64,000 nucleotides of DNA from Ceratopteris richardii. Its lineage: Eukaryota > Streptophyta > Polypodiopsida > Polypodiales > Pteridaceae. Below are positions 1 through 9,689 of this stretch, one piece after another. Position numbers and translations under genes: made by a program. The notes below the pieces were generated by a model. It saw nothing but the letters and a program-made list of their open reading frames with translations. It ran no database searches and had not been told where the DNA came from. Each line of letters starts with the position of its first letter. The stretch's first letter is position 1. The stretch spans positions 107,742,104-107,806,103 of the forward strand of contig CM035417.1 in assembly GCA_020310875.1 (NCBI GenBank). Direction: 5' to 3'.

Positions 1-84
1 AATCATCTTCATCATCGTCATTCATTAACATTCAATAGCTCTTGATTATTCTCATATGTTTTCATTATGATTCTACTTCAATCA

Positions 85-1191
85 TTATTCAAGGTTTGCA
101 AATATGTCTTGAAATGTTAGGTTTCTACTTCTTCTATTCTTCTTCAAACTCTTAGAAGTCTTTGAAGTTGTCTTTACACTGCCCTCAATTTGCTTGATAA
201 TATCATCAATCAACTGTTTTTCTGCTTTGTTAACTTGTTTATCAGATTTTCTATCTTCTTGAAATTCTTCTTCACTCTTTTCTTGTTCAGTCTCTTTATC
301 AAGATTTAATTTGGACTGTAATTTCACAACTTTCTCTTGGTCAAATAGATTTTCATTAGCCAAAAGTTGTGGATCAAATGACACATATATATCCTGGTCT
401 TTCTTTGACTTCTCTTTAGTTTCTCTATCACATTCTCTTTTATCAATTTTCATTTGTTCTCTTAATATCTGCTCAATGTTTTGTTTTTCAACCTTGATTT
501 TTCTACCTTGGGTTTCTGCAACAGGTTTCTCTTGACTCTCAATAGATAGCAGGCTCTTTTGTTCATCTAATCTATTATCTTCATGAATCTTTGGTTTCCA
601 TATCGTTTGAATTGACATTGATCTAGTTTTTGTCTCTTCAAAATATTCTTGCATCCCACCTTTTCCTACATTCAAATGCAAAGGGGATTCATCTTCAAAC
701 TTACAAATTTTACCTTCATGTTCCCTGACTAGTTTATGTTTGCATGCACTTTCATATGCCAGACAATCCCAAAACATATGTCCATACTGGTCACACCAAA
801 AGCAACGTATAGGTCTCTTCTCAGCCCAACTTGATTTCATAGGTATCGCTCTAGGCATGGTTTTTCTAAGACCTACTGACTCTTTCTGTGCAGATATGCT
901 TTGGACTTTGACCTCATGCTCATTATCATGTTTCCATACTTGTAGGCCATTAACTTGGTTTTTCAACATGTCAACTTTATGTTTTAATTCACAAATCTCA
1001 GAATCCATTTCATTTTTTAGGTCTTTAATGCTTATGCCCATCAGCTGAATAGTATCAGATATCACATTTATAGTTTGCATTAGGGTCATCACAATACTAA
1101 ACTTTGATTTTATGGATTCATTCATGTTAAATTCTATTTCCTTAATTCGCTCTTCGTATTTCATAAATTGTTCCTCAATCATTTTGTTCAT
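85..1191 (-). CDS. Gag-like coiled-coil protein with one CCHC zinc knuckle
   Basis: An unbroken 368-residue frame with its own ATG and stop. Residues about 1-85 are rich in E, K, I and L with heptad-like spacing, so a coiled coil is likely. Residues 130-143 form a C-x2-C-x4-H-x4-C zinc knuckle (C130, C133, H138, C143), the RNA-binding motif of retroelement Gag and capsid proteins. The C-terminal half is highly charged (many EK, DK and EE runs) and probably disordered. Knuckle plus coiled coil suggests nucleic-acid binding and self-assembly, as in a Gag or caulimovirid-type coat protein; this is inference. No protease or reverse transcriptase is visible upstream; a pol frame, if present, would lie beyond the left edge of the window. 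Alternatives are a host-adopted Gag or ORF1 of an LTR element. The frame is certain, the family is not. Confidence 0.65.
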   Translation of the reverse strand: MNKMIEEQFMKYEERIKEIEFNMNESIKSKFSIVMTLMQTINVISDTIQLMGISIKDLKNEMDSEICELKHKVDMLKNQVNGLQVWKHDNEHEVKVQSISAQKESVGLRKTMPRAIPMKSSWAEKRPIRCFWCDQYGHMFWDCLAYESACKHKLVREHEGKICKFEDESPLHLNVGKGGMQEYFEETKTRSMSIQTIWKPKIHEDNRLDEQKSLLSIESQEKPVAETQGRKIKVEKQNIEQILREQMKIDKRECDRETKEKSKKDQDIYVSFDPQLLANENLFDQEKVVKLQSKLNLDKETEQEKSEEEFQEDRKSDKQVNKAEKQLIDDIIKQIEGSVKTTSKTSKSLKKNRRSRNLTFQDIFANLE

Positions 1192-1380
1192 TTTAGTTTC
1201 TTGTGCATAGATATATGGACTAAACTAGTGCAGATAGTGAATGCTCAAGCTCAGACAACAAGACAACCTTTCTGTTCAATGTGTGTGTGAAACAATGCAA
1301 AATTCAAATAACTTGAAGTGCTAGTACCTGGAGTCTCTGTCTGATGCCGAGGTTCCTGTCTCTGTCTTCTCAAGGAGTGG
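1192..1380. other. Spacer or 5' leader of the zinc-knuckle ORF
   Basis: AT-rich non-coding sequence just upstream (on the minus strand) of the ATG at 1191. A minus-strand CAG|GT lies at about 1328/1327, so part of this may be intron or leader. No other signal seen. Confidence 0.35.
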
Positions 1381-1680
1381 GTGACGCCTCGAGGATCACC
1401 GGGCAACCACCTCGCTTCACGTCAGGTTCAGGTGTCGGGAAGAAGGAGGTCGTGGCGGGAAGCCCGGCGCGTGGGGTTGGATCAGGCCCCGCTCTCGTGC
1501 GCCGTTCCCGCTGTCCTGCGAGCGGCGTCTGCGCGCTGGGCGCCTCGCCTGTGCTCTCTGGAGCGTGCACGATCCTCGTACACGTGGGACTCACGGAAGT
1601 GTCGAGACGTGCGTGTGTATACGACCGTAGGCGTCGGGACAGAAACGAATCAGATACAGCACTGATACTCGGAATCACTG
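1381..1680. other. CpG-rich island
   Basis: About 60 % G+C in an otherwise AT-rich window. By hand I count 36 CpG in 300 bases, at or above the number expected from its composition. Long frames are open on both strands (1344-1691 plus, 1370-1711 minus), which mainly reflects the scarcity of stop codons in GC-rich DNA, so I do not call a protein. It lies upstream of the zinc-knuckle ORF on the minus strand and may be part of its leader or promoter, or a captured GC-rich exon. Confidence 0.6.
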
Positions 1681-1735
1681 GGTCGGAGTGAATACAAACT
1701 CGATGATACAATAAAATCTGAATAATACAGTAAAG

Positions 1736-1827
1736 CCCGCTACAGTGCGGGTCGATAATACAAAATGAAAGCCGCCGCTACAGTGCGGGCCGGCTAGTGT
1801 AAACTCTAGATCCCGCTACAGTGCGAG
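1736..1827. repeat. Three hairpin cores at exact 38-bp spacing
   Basis: Copies start at 1736, 1774 and 1812. The first is CCCGCTACAGTGCGGG: five-base arms CCCGC/GCGGG around TACAGT. The second begins GCCGC and the third ends GCGAG; the core CGCTACAGTGCG is invariant. The 22-base spacers differ from each other while the period stays at 38. A TCGAT(G/A)ATACAA word at about 1700 and 1752 is also repeated. It could be an array of protein-binding sites or RNA hairpins in a leader. Confidence 0.75.
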
Positions 1828-1978
1828 AAATCGCCCTCGAGTCTCGGTAGTCTTCAGAACTTTTCTTTTCTTCCGTCTTCGGTCAATACTTTACTTCAAG
1901 TCTGCTTGGCAATATATTTTCTTCACTTTACTTCGGAATCCAGCAGTCACTTCATATAATATCTTCTAAATCATCAAC

Positions 1979-2020
1979 CTGGAGGAGACGATCCACAAGG
2001 CAGTCGACATGACGGGGTAC
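1979..2020 (-). repeat. Leader motif copy 1, ends in a splice-donor-like CAG|GT
   Basis: On the plus strand it begins CCTGGAGGAGACGATCCACA and ends GACGGGGTA. It is a diverged copy of the motifs at 2084 and 4228. Read on the minus strand it ends CCAG|GTTGATG, a good match to a plant 5' splice site. Confidence 0.5.
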
Positions 2021-2083
2021 TCTTTAAATCTTCAACTCTTCACTTCATTTAATGCTTCTTCAAATCATGAGAAACCTCAATAA

Positions 2084-2121
2084 CCTGTAGGAAGGTTCCA
2101 CAAGAAAGACCACGGGGTAGG
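2084..2121 (-). repeat. Leader motif copy 2, ends in CAG|GT
   Basis: Plus-strand start CCTGTAGGAAGGTTCCACAA, end CCACGGGGTAG. Apart from the last few bases it is identical to the copy at 4228. Minus-strand reading ends TACAG|GTTATTG. Confidence 0.6.
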
Positions 2122-2820
2122 GGTAAAATCATGTGAGTACTTCTCAATAAATAAGAACACACTCATGGAAAAATATTCCCTTTCTTTTAAATTTATTTTT
2201 GTATTCTACACCTTTTTATTTTACTGAATTGTATATGTCTATTGAATGGTCTTTCCATCTCTCTCTTACTTTTATTTTTCGAATCCTTTGCGCTTTTTCA
2301 AGTATTGCTGTTTCATACCTCCACTACAATCCTCGTAACGATATCACAAGCAAGCATAATGAACATGTTCTTGAACTCATCATCAATAATTGTTCAATTA
2401 ACACTAATTTCATCACCATAAGCTAGATTTAAAACAAGTTCGGTTAATCCTTCATCGTTTGTATTTCTACTCTGAACCTTAAATTAGTCTTAGTATTTGA
2501 TATCCTTTATGTGGTTCTGTGTACGTATTGATCTTTATGTTAAATCCTTAATTCTTTGATGATTTACTCATTTCTCTTAGTAACGACTTTTATGCTTTTC
2601 CCTTAGTACCCAAGACAGGCAACACACCCCTGCGATTCATTTTTGTGATATAGTATAATGGACGGAAAACAAAGCATAGACAACTATCGATAATTCATAG
2701 TTCATCTTTAGATCTTTCTAGCTCCATGGTTTTATGATGTCATTTTCCTTTTAAGTCCATCTATGCCAATGTCTTTTTATTCTATCATTTCGCCAGAAGA
2801 TATGCCTTTAATGCTTTTTA
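2122..2820. other. Non-coding AT-rich stretch
   Basis: Only short frames without recognisable motifs. If the TATA box at 4283-4292 and the ORF at 85-1191 belong together, this would be leader or intron sequence. Confidence 0.3.
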
Positions 2821-2821
2821 T

Positions 2822-3067
2822 TCTCTCTCTCTCTCTCTCTCTCGATCTTTCTTGCACTATGTCTTCACCGCCTCCAACCTCTTCTTTCTAAATCTGTCGT
2901 ATCTATGTTCTCTTTCTACGTCCGAAATCACCTGCGTTATCCATCTTTGCCGCCCTTTAATCAAGCCAATCATCTCTCTCTATAATTGTGCTCTACAACA
3001 GCATTCCTCCATCTGTTTGCCGCCAGCAAGTTTTTCTCCTCCGCGCACGCATCTCCTATCAGTAGCT

Positions 3068-3122
<55 letters not shown>

Positions 3123-4005
3123 CACCTCAGCGTGATTTACCCAGTCAAACCTCTCTAGATCTTCGTCATGCGTACGCATCCTCTACGGCTGCCAGATTTC
3201 CGTCTCTCCCTCTGTCTGCCGTGGTGCGCAACAGTAGGAGTCTCTCTCTCCGTGTTTCAAGTGCGTAGGCACTCAGCTACATATTTCTTCCAGATGATGC
3301 GTGCAACATGCGCCAGCGAATGGCCCTCTGTCATGCTCTCTCTATCTCCGGGACTTTCTACACAGCCGCAGCGCACAAGCAGCAGCCAGCAGCGCCGTGC
3401 CACGCCTCTAGAGCAACACCAAATCTCTCTCATCGGTGCGAGTTCTCCGACAGCCAGATATTCTCTCTCCTCTCTCCGTTAATCGCAAACACCAAATCAT
3501 CTCCACCAATGTCAACGACGTCTCCGTGCCTCTCTACTCTCTCTATTCTCTCTTCCCTCCGGCTTTCTCTCTCCACATCATACTCCTTCGCGCATACAAT
3601 CAGCTGCCTTCCTTCCTCTCCCTAACACAGATGCGTGCATAATCATCCTAGTTCTCTCTCTCTATGGTCAGCATATCAGCAGCGTCGACTTCATCTCTCA
3701 CCCCTTCGTGTTCTGCTACGTCCATTTGTCAGTCGCTACTCTCTCTCTTTCTCTCACACAACGCCGCCAAAAGCAATTCAGGGCCTCTCTCTCTACCGTC
3801 TGTTCCACGTGCAGCAGTGCCCTCTCTCTCCTTCTCTCATATGCAGAGAACGGCTTCCGCTACATCAAAAACGCATTAAACATCTCTCCAGAGAAGAACA
3901 AGACAGCAGAAATCTGGAAGACCATTCTTTCTCTCCACAGAACCTGCAACGTGCCATCGCCAGAAATCTCTCTCTCTCTCCCGCATCCAGCATATACTCT
4001 CAATG
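2822..4005. repeat. Polypyrimidine (CT)n-rich tract
   Basis: A pure (TC)n run at 2822-2843, a longer one at 3071-3120 (about 25 units), and dozens of scattered CTCTCT words up to 3985. The plus-strand frames are runs of Ser-Leu generated by the repeat and are not genes. Read on the minus strand it is a GA-rich tract, as found in some plant promoters and 5' leaders. Confidence 0.8.
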
Positions 4006-4227
4006 GAACATAGATATGATAGCACAGATACATACACCCATGAGTTTTCTGAAACATCATAACATAGTTCTAATGGGTCGAAAAGTTATACACCTAAGAT
4101 AGAGCAAAGGATGCATTCTTACAAAACTCATACACAAATAACCGAAAGAGCACCTCCATCTCGGCCATCATAGAAGTATGAAGGAGGAAGTAAGACATGA
4201 ATGAAGAAGTAAGGTCAAGGAGCATAC

Positions 4228-4262
4228 CTGTAGGAAGGTTCCACAAGAAAGACCACGGGGAG
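4228..4262 (-). repeat. Leader motif copy 3, first possible exon end
   Basis: Near-identical to the copy at 2084. On the minus strand it ends TACAG|GTATGC and lies about 20-65 bases downstream of a TATA box, where a first exon would be expected. Confidence 0.55.
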
Positions 4263-4282
4263 GAATAAATGAGTTTAGGCAC

Positions 4283-4292
4283 CTATTTATAG
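4283..4292 (-). promoter_or_regulatory. TATA box, minus strand
   Basis: Minus-strand CTATAAATAG inside a locally GC-richer block. Transcription would start near 4255-4262 and run toward the motif copies, the CpG island and the zinc-knuckle ORF. It may be an LTR promoter (U3 to the right) or a host-type promoter. Confidence 0.5.
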
Positions 4293-4299
4293 GCCTCCC

Positions 4300-4864
4300 C
4301 ACCCTTGGACTTTCCTCTAGAAACTTCCAACCTCCTTAACCAACTTTCCAATTTGAGACGACCATGCATGTTCACTTACTATTCTTAGAAAATCCCATAT
4401 CTTAATTCTATTTTTTTATTTTCTCCTTTTTTATTTTTAGTTTTGGTTTCACACTGTATATACAAAATTAATTATTTTCAAGGGTTTCACCTAGGATAAC
4501 CGCCAATTTTAAGGGTCCGACCTAGGATTTTTGGCCGGGAAAATTAGGGGTTTGCTCACAATTAACTCAAGCTCATCAATTTAATGGTTTATTTACAATT
4601 CGGACCTAAACTCCAAGGGTTTTCAAGGGTTCAAGTTCATTTTTCATGGGATAAACCCTCATTTTCAGTTAGTTTCAAGGGTCAAACATAATGGTTTGAT
4701 GGGTCAAACGTAAGTTATTTACACGCACGGTTCTAACGCACATCTCTAACATGGTTTTACATCTCACAAACAATCAAATCAGTCAAATCGTGCATGAAAT
4801 ATACCCTTCTTTAGATCAAAACATCACACAAAAACTCATAAAACAATGAACTTTTGAATAAAAT
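4300..4864. other. Non-coding, possible U3 or promoter region
   Basis: Several AAGGGTTT/CAAGGGTC words recur between 4479 and 4710. No coding motif. The position upstream of the minus-strand TATA box would suit a U3 or promoter region. Confidence 0.3.
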
Positions 4865-5452
4865 CATGCACACTCCCTGCGGGATTTCATCCCGACAGCG
4901 TGTTTACCATCTCATGTCGTTATTACTTTAGCTACATTTGCTGAAGCTTTTCGGCTTCCTCGGGAAGGATTGGAGAATGGTCCCCTTCTTTCCGTGGCCA
5001 TCATGCACGAATTGTTTCCCCGGCACTCATCTAATGAGTATGCTATTTTGTGTAGACCTGAACCAGAGCGTACTGCTCTGCAATTTTTGGTAGCCACCCT
5101 GAGTCTACAGAAACATACCTATGGTATTGCCCGCCCATTCTATTCAATGATAGACACCGCTTCCCGTGAGTCTGTCAATTTTGCTTCCTTTTATTTCCGA
5201 TGCATTCACCGTGAATGTGTATCGGTTATCAAACAAGTTACTAAGGGTGACCTTCCTCGTTCCTGTTTACCCCACATCCTTACTTTCCTCTTTCAGGTGC
5301 TCCAAGCTGCACAACCACCTCCAACCGCCCCCTTCTTGTTACATGAAGAATCTACTCGCATGCTCGAGGATGAGGACAACGATCACGCAGACCTGTTTCA
5401 ACTTTTTCGTCAAAAACACAGACGTATAAGCCCTTCTGGAACCCAGGTGTAG
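4865..5452 (+). pseudogene. Unrecognised globular ORF at the head of a coiled-coil gene
   Basis: A plus-strand frame, open from at least 4865, with no good ATG near its start. It encodes a mixed alpha-helical segment (ATFAEAFRLPREG, then RTALQFLVATLSLQ, then HILTFLFQVLQ) followed by a Pro- and acid-rich tail. Layout and the LPxEG word faintly recall the plant 'putative transposon protein' domain found near Gag-like proteins; that is a low-confidence guess. The same reading frame carries on after 5452 into the ORFs at 5564 and 6158, with a few interruptions, so this looks like the remains of one longer protein. It may be host or retroelement derived. Confidence 0.45.
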
Positions 5453-5563
5453 GGATCAACTGTTGGCCATGAAGATGAAGTCTTCCATGACAGTGCTACA
5501 TCTATCCGTATCGATTCCTCCGTTCCCTCTTCTCCAGTCAAGCAGCAGGCACAAGGTGCCCAT

Positions 5564-6148
5564 ATGGAAGACTCCGAAGAAGTTTCGTCTCGGATGGATT
5601 CTCATCAGCTGAATCAAGAAGCTGTGAAGGTGATTGTAGCCGAAGTCCTCATCGAAGTGATTGCCAATGTTGAGGACGTGCTCGCCAAAGTGGAGGCGAC
5701 TAATCAGCATCCAACCAGAATAGTGTTGGTGCAAAACACTCTTATCCCCCTTCCTCCTCCAATGAACCCCGTTGAGCCTATTGTTCCCAACGCACCCACT
5801 ACTCCATCATCTTCTCCCAATTATTATCCACCACCCTCCCCTCACCTATTATCAGCCTCTTCATCCCAGCCACTTCCTGTTCTTCTTTCTTCGCTAGTTC
5901 TTTTCAGCGAGTTAGAGTCTATGGGTCATCTTCTGATTCAATTCTCACAGCAATTACCCCATCAGATGAAGATGGCAACCCAAAATATTCGACAAGAATT
6001 GCAAGCTAAAGTGGATTTATTAGAAGAAAATATTGCTCCTTTACAGGAAGAAGCTCATGCCGTCAAAGCAGAGAATCATGCTCTGCAAGTTCAGTTGCAG
6101 CAGTACCAAGCACAATTAGCAGAACACGAATTACTGATTGCTCAATGA
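5564..6148 (+). pseudogene. Pro-rich linker and coiled-coil ORF
   Basis: 194 residues. The first part is acidic; residues about 65-105 are Pro/Ser-rich (LPPPMNPVEPIVP, YYPPPSPHLL). From about residue 135 on there is a strong coiled coil (LEENIAPLQEEAHAVKAEN, LQVQLQQYQAQLAEHELL). It shares its frame with the ORFs before and after. No enzyme motif is seen. A structural or scaffold role would fit, but the function is unknown. Confidence 0.45.
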
Positions 6149-6157
6149 GATGCAGCA

Positions 6158-6478
6158 TTGGCTGAGTTAAAAGCCAAGGATGCTCTTTTATCCGCTCGCA
6201 ATGAAGAGATCAAGCAATTAAATCAATTGGTACAGGATAAGGAAGATGCTCGTGTGGCGATTGGAAATTTGTTGGAAGAAACTCGTGGACAACTGGATGA
6301 GGTCGTGCAGAAAGGGCAAGAAATGGCAGACTTAGCCATTCAGAACACAGAGGAATTAAAGCTAGTATCTGTCGAACTATTGCAGAAGAGTCGAGATTTG
6401 GACGTACAGACGGCCCAGACAATTCAGATACAGAAGGAGATGGCAGGTATTATGAAAGAAAGGGATGCGTATTACTAA
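6158..6478 (+). pseudogene. Coiled-coil ORF, continuation of the same frame
   Basis: 106 residues, almost all predicted coiled coil by eye (ELKAKDALLSARNEEIKQLN, LLEETRGQLDEVVQKGQ). Similar helical composition carries on to about 6640. Its coiled-coil length is like that of a plant filament or golgin-like protein, but no family is recognised. Confidence 0.45.
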
Positions 6479-6479
6479 A

Positions 6480-7665
6480 TAATTCAATATCAAGCTCAGG
6501 AGCTGGAACGTAGAGAAAAGCAGCTAGGACCTCAAGCAGAGAGATTGTCTAGAATTGATGGTCAAATTACTGATATGAGACTGAGCAGAGATGCTGCGTT
6601 AGCCAATGAGTTTTATTTACAAGAGGCATTTTTGCGATGCAGATTGATGCACTGATGAGTCAAGTAATTGTGGAAAGTTCAATCAGAACTGACGCACAAC
6701 TGGTAGAGCCAGACACTTTGAAGGTTATGCTGGATTCTCTTAAGCAAAAGATCACCCGAACATTTAAACTAGCTAGAACTATGTACATACAAGGCATCGT
6801 TATGAGCCTTAGTTTTTTTTCCTTGCAGGTTCGAGTCCACCGTGCGTGCCAGTGTTAAGCCACCAGAACGGATTGTAATTTTCATATATTGCATGCATCG
6901 AAAGGACGTGGTGAGGCGATGTAACTTTTTAACTATTAATGAAAGGGCATTACGGTGATCTTTGAGAGGAGAGAAAGACGGGTTCGCCAGACTGTCTGTC
7001 TGGGCGACCGTGCGAAGACACTGTGTGCAGATTGAAAGATATTCTGAGTAATGTATTTTGTTCTTGTTGAATCACAGTAATTCATTGTTAACATAATCAC
7101 GTTGTCTTAACAATAATAAGTTGTTGTGACATTGTGATCTTTAACCCGCGAAATAAGTTACTGTGTAAGGATAATCGTAATCGAAAAGGAGTAGTAACTG
7201 TATAGTGAACGTTATTACCGGGAAGTATGGTACTGCTTAATTGGATAGTTACGTTGGGAAAATCAGATAAAGGGCCTCTGCATTGTCAGACCCCTACCAT
7301 CCCCAAGAACCCGAAAAGAGATTAAAAAGCAACTTGACGGAAGTCCTTTTTAATAGGCATTCATGTCATCGGCAAAGAGTCTCGCAATCATTTGACCGTG
7401 ACTTGTAGACTATCCAAAGATTGAAGTTAAGAAGTGGACATGACTGAATTAAAGGTGTGCAGAAGGATCATGTTGGAGCTTTCTACTTTTATTAGTATTT
7501 TTGTAGCTGATATGAATGAGAATGAAAATCTATTACAGAAACATAGCTCGAATTTAAAGTTCACTTTCCAATTTGGTCACCTCCCAAATTTATATTTCAC
7601 TTCCCGATTGGTGAGTCTTACGACCAACTGTAGTGGAGACTCCAAGTAATGTTGATTCTCATCAC
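6480..7665. other. Mostly non-coding tail with one GC-rich hairpin
   Basis: After about 6640 no coding signal remains. At 6984-7007 there is an imperfect inverted repeat (TCGCCAGAC, loop TGTCT, GTCTGGGCGA) that would fold into a stable stem. A pyrimidine run followed by TTGCAG at 6813-6828 looks like a 3' splice site, next to a box-B-like GGTTCGAGTCC. Confidence 0.4.
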
Positions 7666-7739
7666 CTACAAAGAATTCCTCATACTTAAATTGAATTGTG
7701 TTTTTGAAGTCAAAAGTTAGTGAACTTAATATGCAAGTT

Positions 7740-7960
7740 CACTATGCACCTATGTAGGAACATTTGGAAAATCAAACCTTATTCGCCCGGCAGACAAAGA
7801 GCCATCCCTTGGTGGAGAAATTTATTTTGTCATCTTCATAGATGATCATACACGTGGAATGGTTGAATTGCATGATGAAAAAATGTGAATTCTCTAATCA
7901 TTTCAAAAGCTTCAAAACCTAGAGAGAAAAGGAGATAGGAGCGTTTATAAAAACTCTACT
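7740..7960 (+). pseudogene. Ty1/copia integrase relic (copy A)
   Basis: Translates to Y-F-V-x-F-I-D-D-H-T-R followed by H-D-E-K, the stretch around the second half of the copia integrase core. Only a fragment is left and it is broken. The sister copy lies at 11570-11720. Confidence 0.65.
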
Positions 7961-8387
7961 GCGACATCCAATGCATGGAGCGGGTGCCATCAATGTGTAT
8001 GTGTGTGAGAGAGAGAGGGGGTACAGAGATAGAAGAAGACAGAGAAAATATATGCCTTCGGAAGAACGACAACACGTGTATAGCTCGTCTATAGTGTTTT
8101 TCTCTTGTCGTTTAACTGCGGTCCACCTGATATCCTTTTACGGACCACCAAAGATATATGGCGCACCAAAGAAAAATGGAACGGTACATCATAAAGAAAA
8201 GTAAAAGTACGGGGAACGATACATCCATGAAGTCCATCCATAAAGAAAAAGGAGTAAAGTACGGGGAAAAAGGGCACATCCATAAAGAAAAAGGGAATGG
8301 TACATAAAGTCTTCTCGTGTGGTTGCAAGTGTATTGATAGGAAAAGCAAACATAAAAACACACATAATGTACTGGAAATCAGTACAG

Positions 8388-8713
8388 AAAAAAGAAGGGG
8401 ACAGGTTTTAGACCGCTGTCCGGGTGGTTGGGTTGCTTGCATCTTGAGGCGGGGGCGAGGGTTCAACCCTCGCGGCTACATGTAAGGGACTTGTTAAAAC
8501 TTGGAATGTATTATGTGGTTGTGCTACCGCTTGTTCTACCCCACGGTAATTGTGACCCCAATTCAAATCAACTTTGTAAACCCCTATTTTTGTGGGATAA
8601 GGGGGGTCTCATGGGTACTAGGCCCTTCCTTATATAGTTGCAATTTCAAAGTTAAAGCTCGGGGGAGTAGGCCGTGACCGAACCTCCATTTAAGCAAAAA
8701 AAAGAAGGGGACA
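8388..8713 (+). mobile_element. tRNA-derived SINE with 16-bp target duplication
   Basis: Body 8404-8697 (294 bp). The tRNA-related head carries a box-A-like segment near 8423 (GGTGGTTGGGTTGC) and a box B (GGTTCAACCCTC) starting at 8460; these are the internal RNA polymerase III promoter parts. The body ends in an A-rich tail. It is bracketed by direct repeats AAAAAAGAAGGGGACA at 8388-8403 and 8698-8713. SINEs need LINE enzymes in trans. ORFs crossing it are chance frames. Confidence 0.8.
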
Positions 8714-8823
8714 CACTACAAAAGTAAGAAGAAGAAGTAGAACCTCATTATCCTCAGAGGGTGCTATTGGCTGAAAATCACTATACCAGATGGAAGAACC
8801 TCGTACTCCCTTTGTATTCTGAC

Positions 8824-8909
8824 AAAAGATTGTCCATGATGTTTTCCTTGTAATTCAGGCTGGGCTAAAGATTGTCCATGATGTTTTCCTTGTAATTCAG
8901 TGTGGGCTC
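8824..8909. repeat. 43-bp tandem duplication
   Basis: Two almost identical units, each starting AAAGATTGTCCATGATGTTT, at 8824 and 8867. Confidence 0.85.
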
Positions 8910-9109
8910 TTGCTTATTGCAAAGTATGTATGTATCTGCTCTCTTAATATAATCTTTTTGTTTATGGAAAAATAAAGGGAAACAGAAATAGAGAAAAAGA
9001 AGGGAACATCGAAATCGTCCTTGTGTAGGAATTCATATCCATGTAGCAAAGTAAGATCCCTTGTCCATTCCGTTGAGTAATATCCGTTCCCTTGATTTAT
9101 GTTTCATGT

Positions 9110-9314
9110 GCGTACTTAATTTGTTTTTTTTTTTAAGCAGAAACACAAAAATAAATTGTATTAATGAAGTGTTTATCTCCAAGTTCAAATAGAACCAGAT
9201 TACAAGCAAAAAAAAAAGGAAAAAAAAATCATGTCCAGTTGTTCAAATTCACTGGGGTTACTATTATAGACTGAATACAATTGTGAGCAATTTTCCTGAA
9301 AGCGTACTTTAATT
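9110..9314 (-). mobile_element. Poly-A retroposed insert, LINE-like 3' end
   Basis: An insert at about 9123-9301 starts on the plus strand with a T run, so read on the minus strand it ends TTCTGCTTAAAAAAA, like plant L1 tails. It is flanked by near-direct repeats GCGTACTTAATT (9110) and GCGTACTTTAATT (9302). The sister segment shows an unfilled site at about 11944-11957. Confidence 0.5.
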
Positions 9315-9689
9315 AGAGGAGATTAGTTTCCTGAAAGCGTGCAATAATTGTATTACTATGAGCGTGTAGCCCACACTTTTATACCCACTATTATACCCCG
9401 TTTTTTGGGCATGCCTATTTCCCACCTCTTGTAAATTAATATTTGTAACCAATTTTCATCTTTTCATCAAGTCATTGTTATCTTTTCAAGAGAAAGATCC
9501 AAAAAACATATTTGTTCACCTTGTTGGTGTTGCAATACTTATCTTTTTGGTGTTGGTGTTCTACTTATCATGTTCGGTTTCTCAATCTATGATAAGTAGA
9601 ACCAACCTACCATTAATTGGAGATAACAATTGTAATAAATTCATAGGAAAGAGCTGCGTGAATCACACCTGAAGACGGATGTCCTCGGC

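Noticed and set aside
1344-1711. Overlapping open frames of about 113-115 residues on both strands
   Set aside because: GC-rich DNA has few stop codons; neither frame shows a recognisable domain, and both cannot be judged real from sequence alone.
1736-1827. CRISPR-like array
   Set aside because: Only three short, palindromic cores in a plant nuclear context, no cas genes; the spacing is regular but this is not a CRISPR.
2852-4102. Several plus-strand frames rich in Ser-Leu repeats
   Set aside because: They are produced by (CT)n repeats, overlap one another in different frames and have no domain.
6813-6850. Possible tRNA 3' half (GGTTCGAGTCC)
   Set aside because: T-arm pairing is poor and no D-arm or anticodon arm lies upstream; more likely chance or a splice-acceptor region.
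8089-8485. Open frames across the SINE and its flank
   Set aside because: They cross the SINE boundary and repeat-derived sequence, without motifs.
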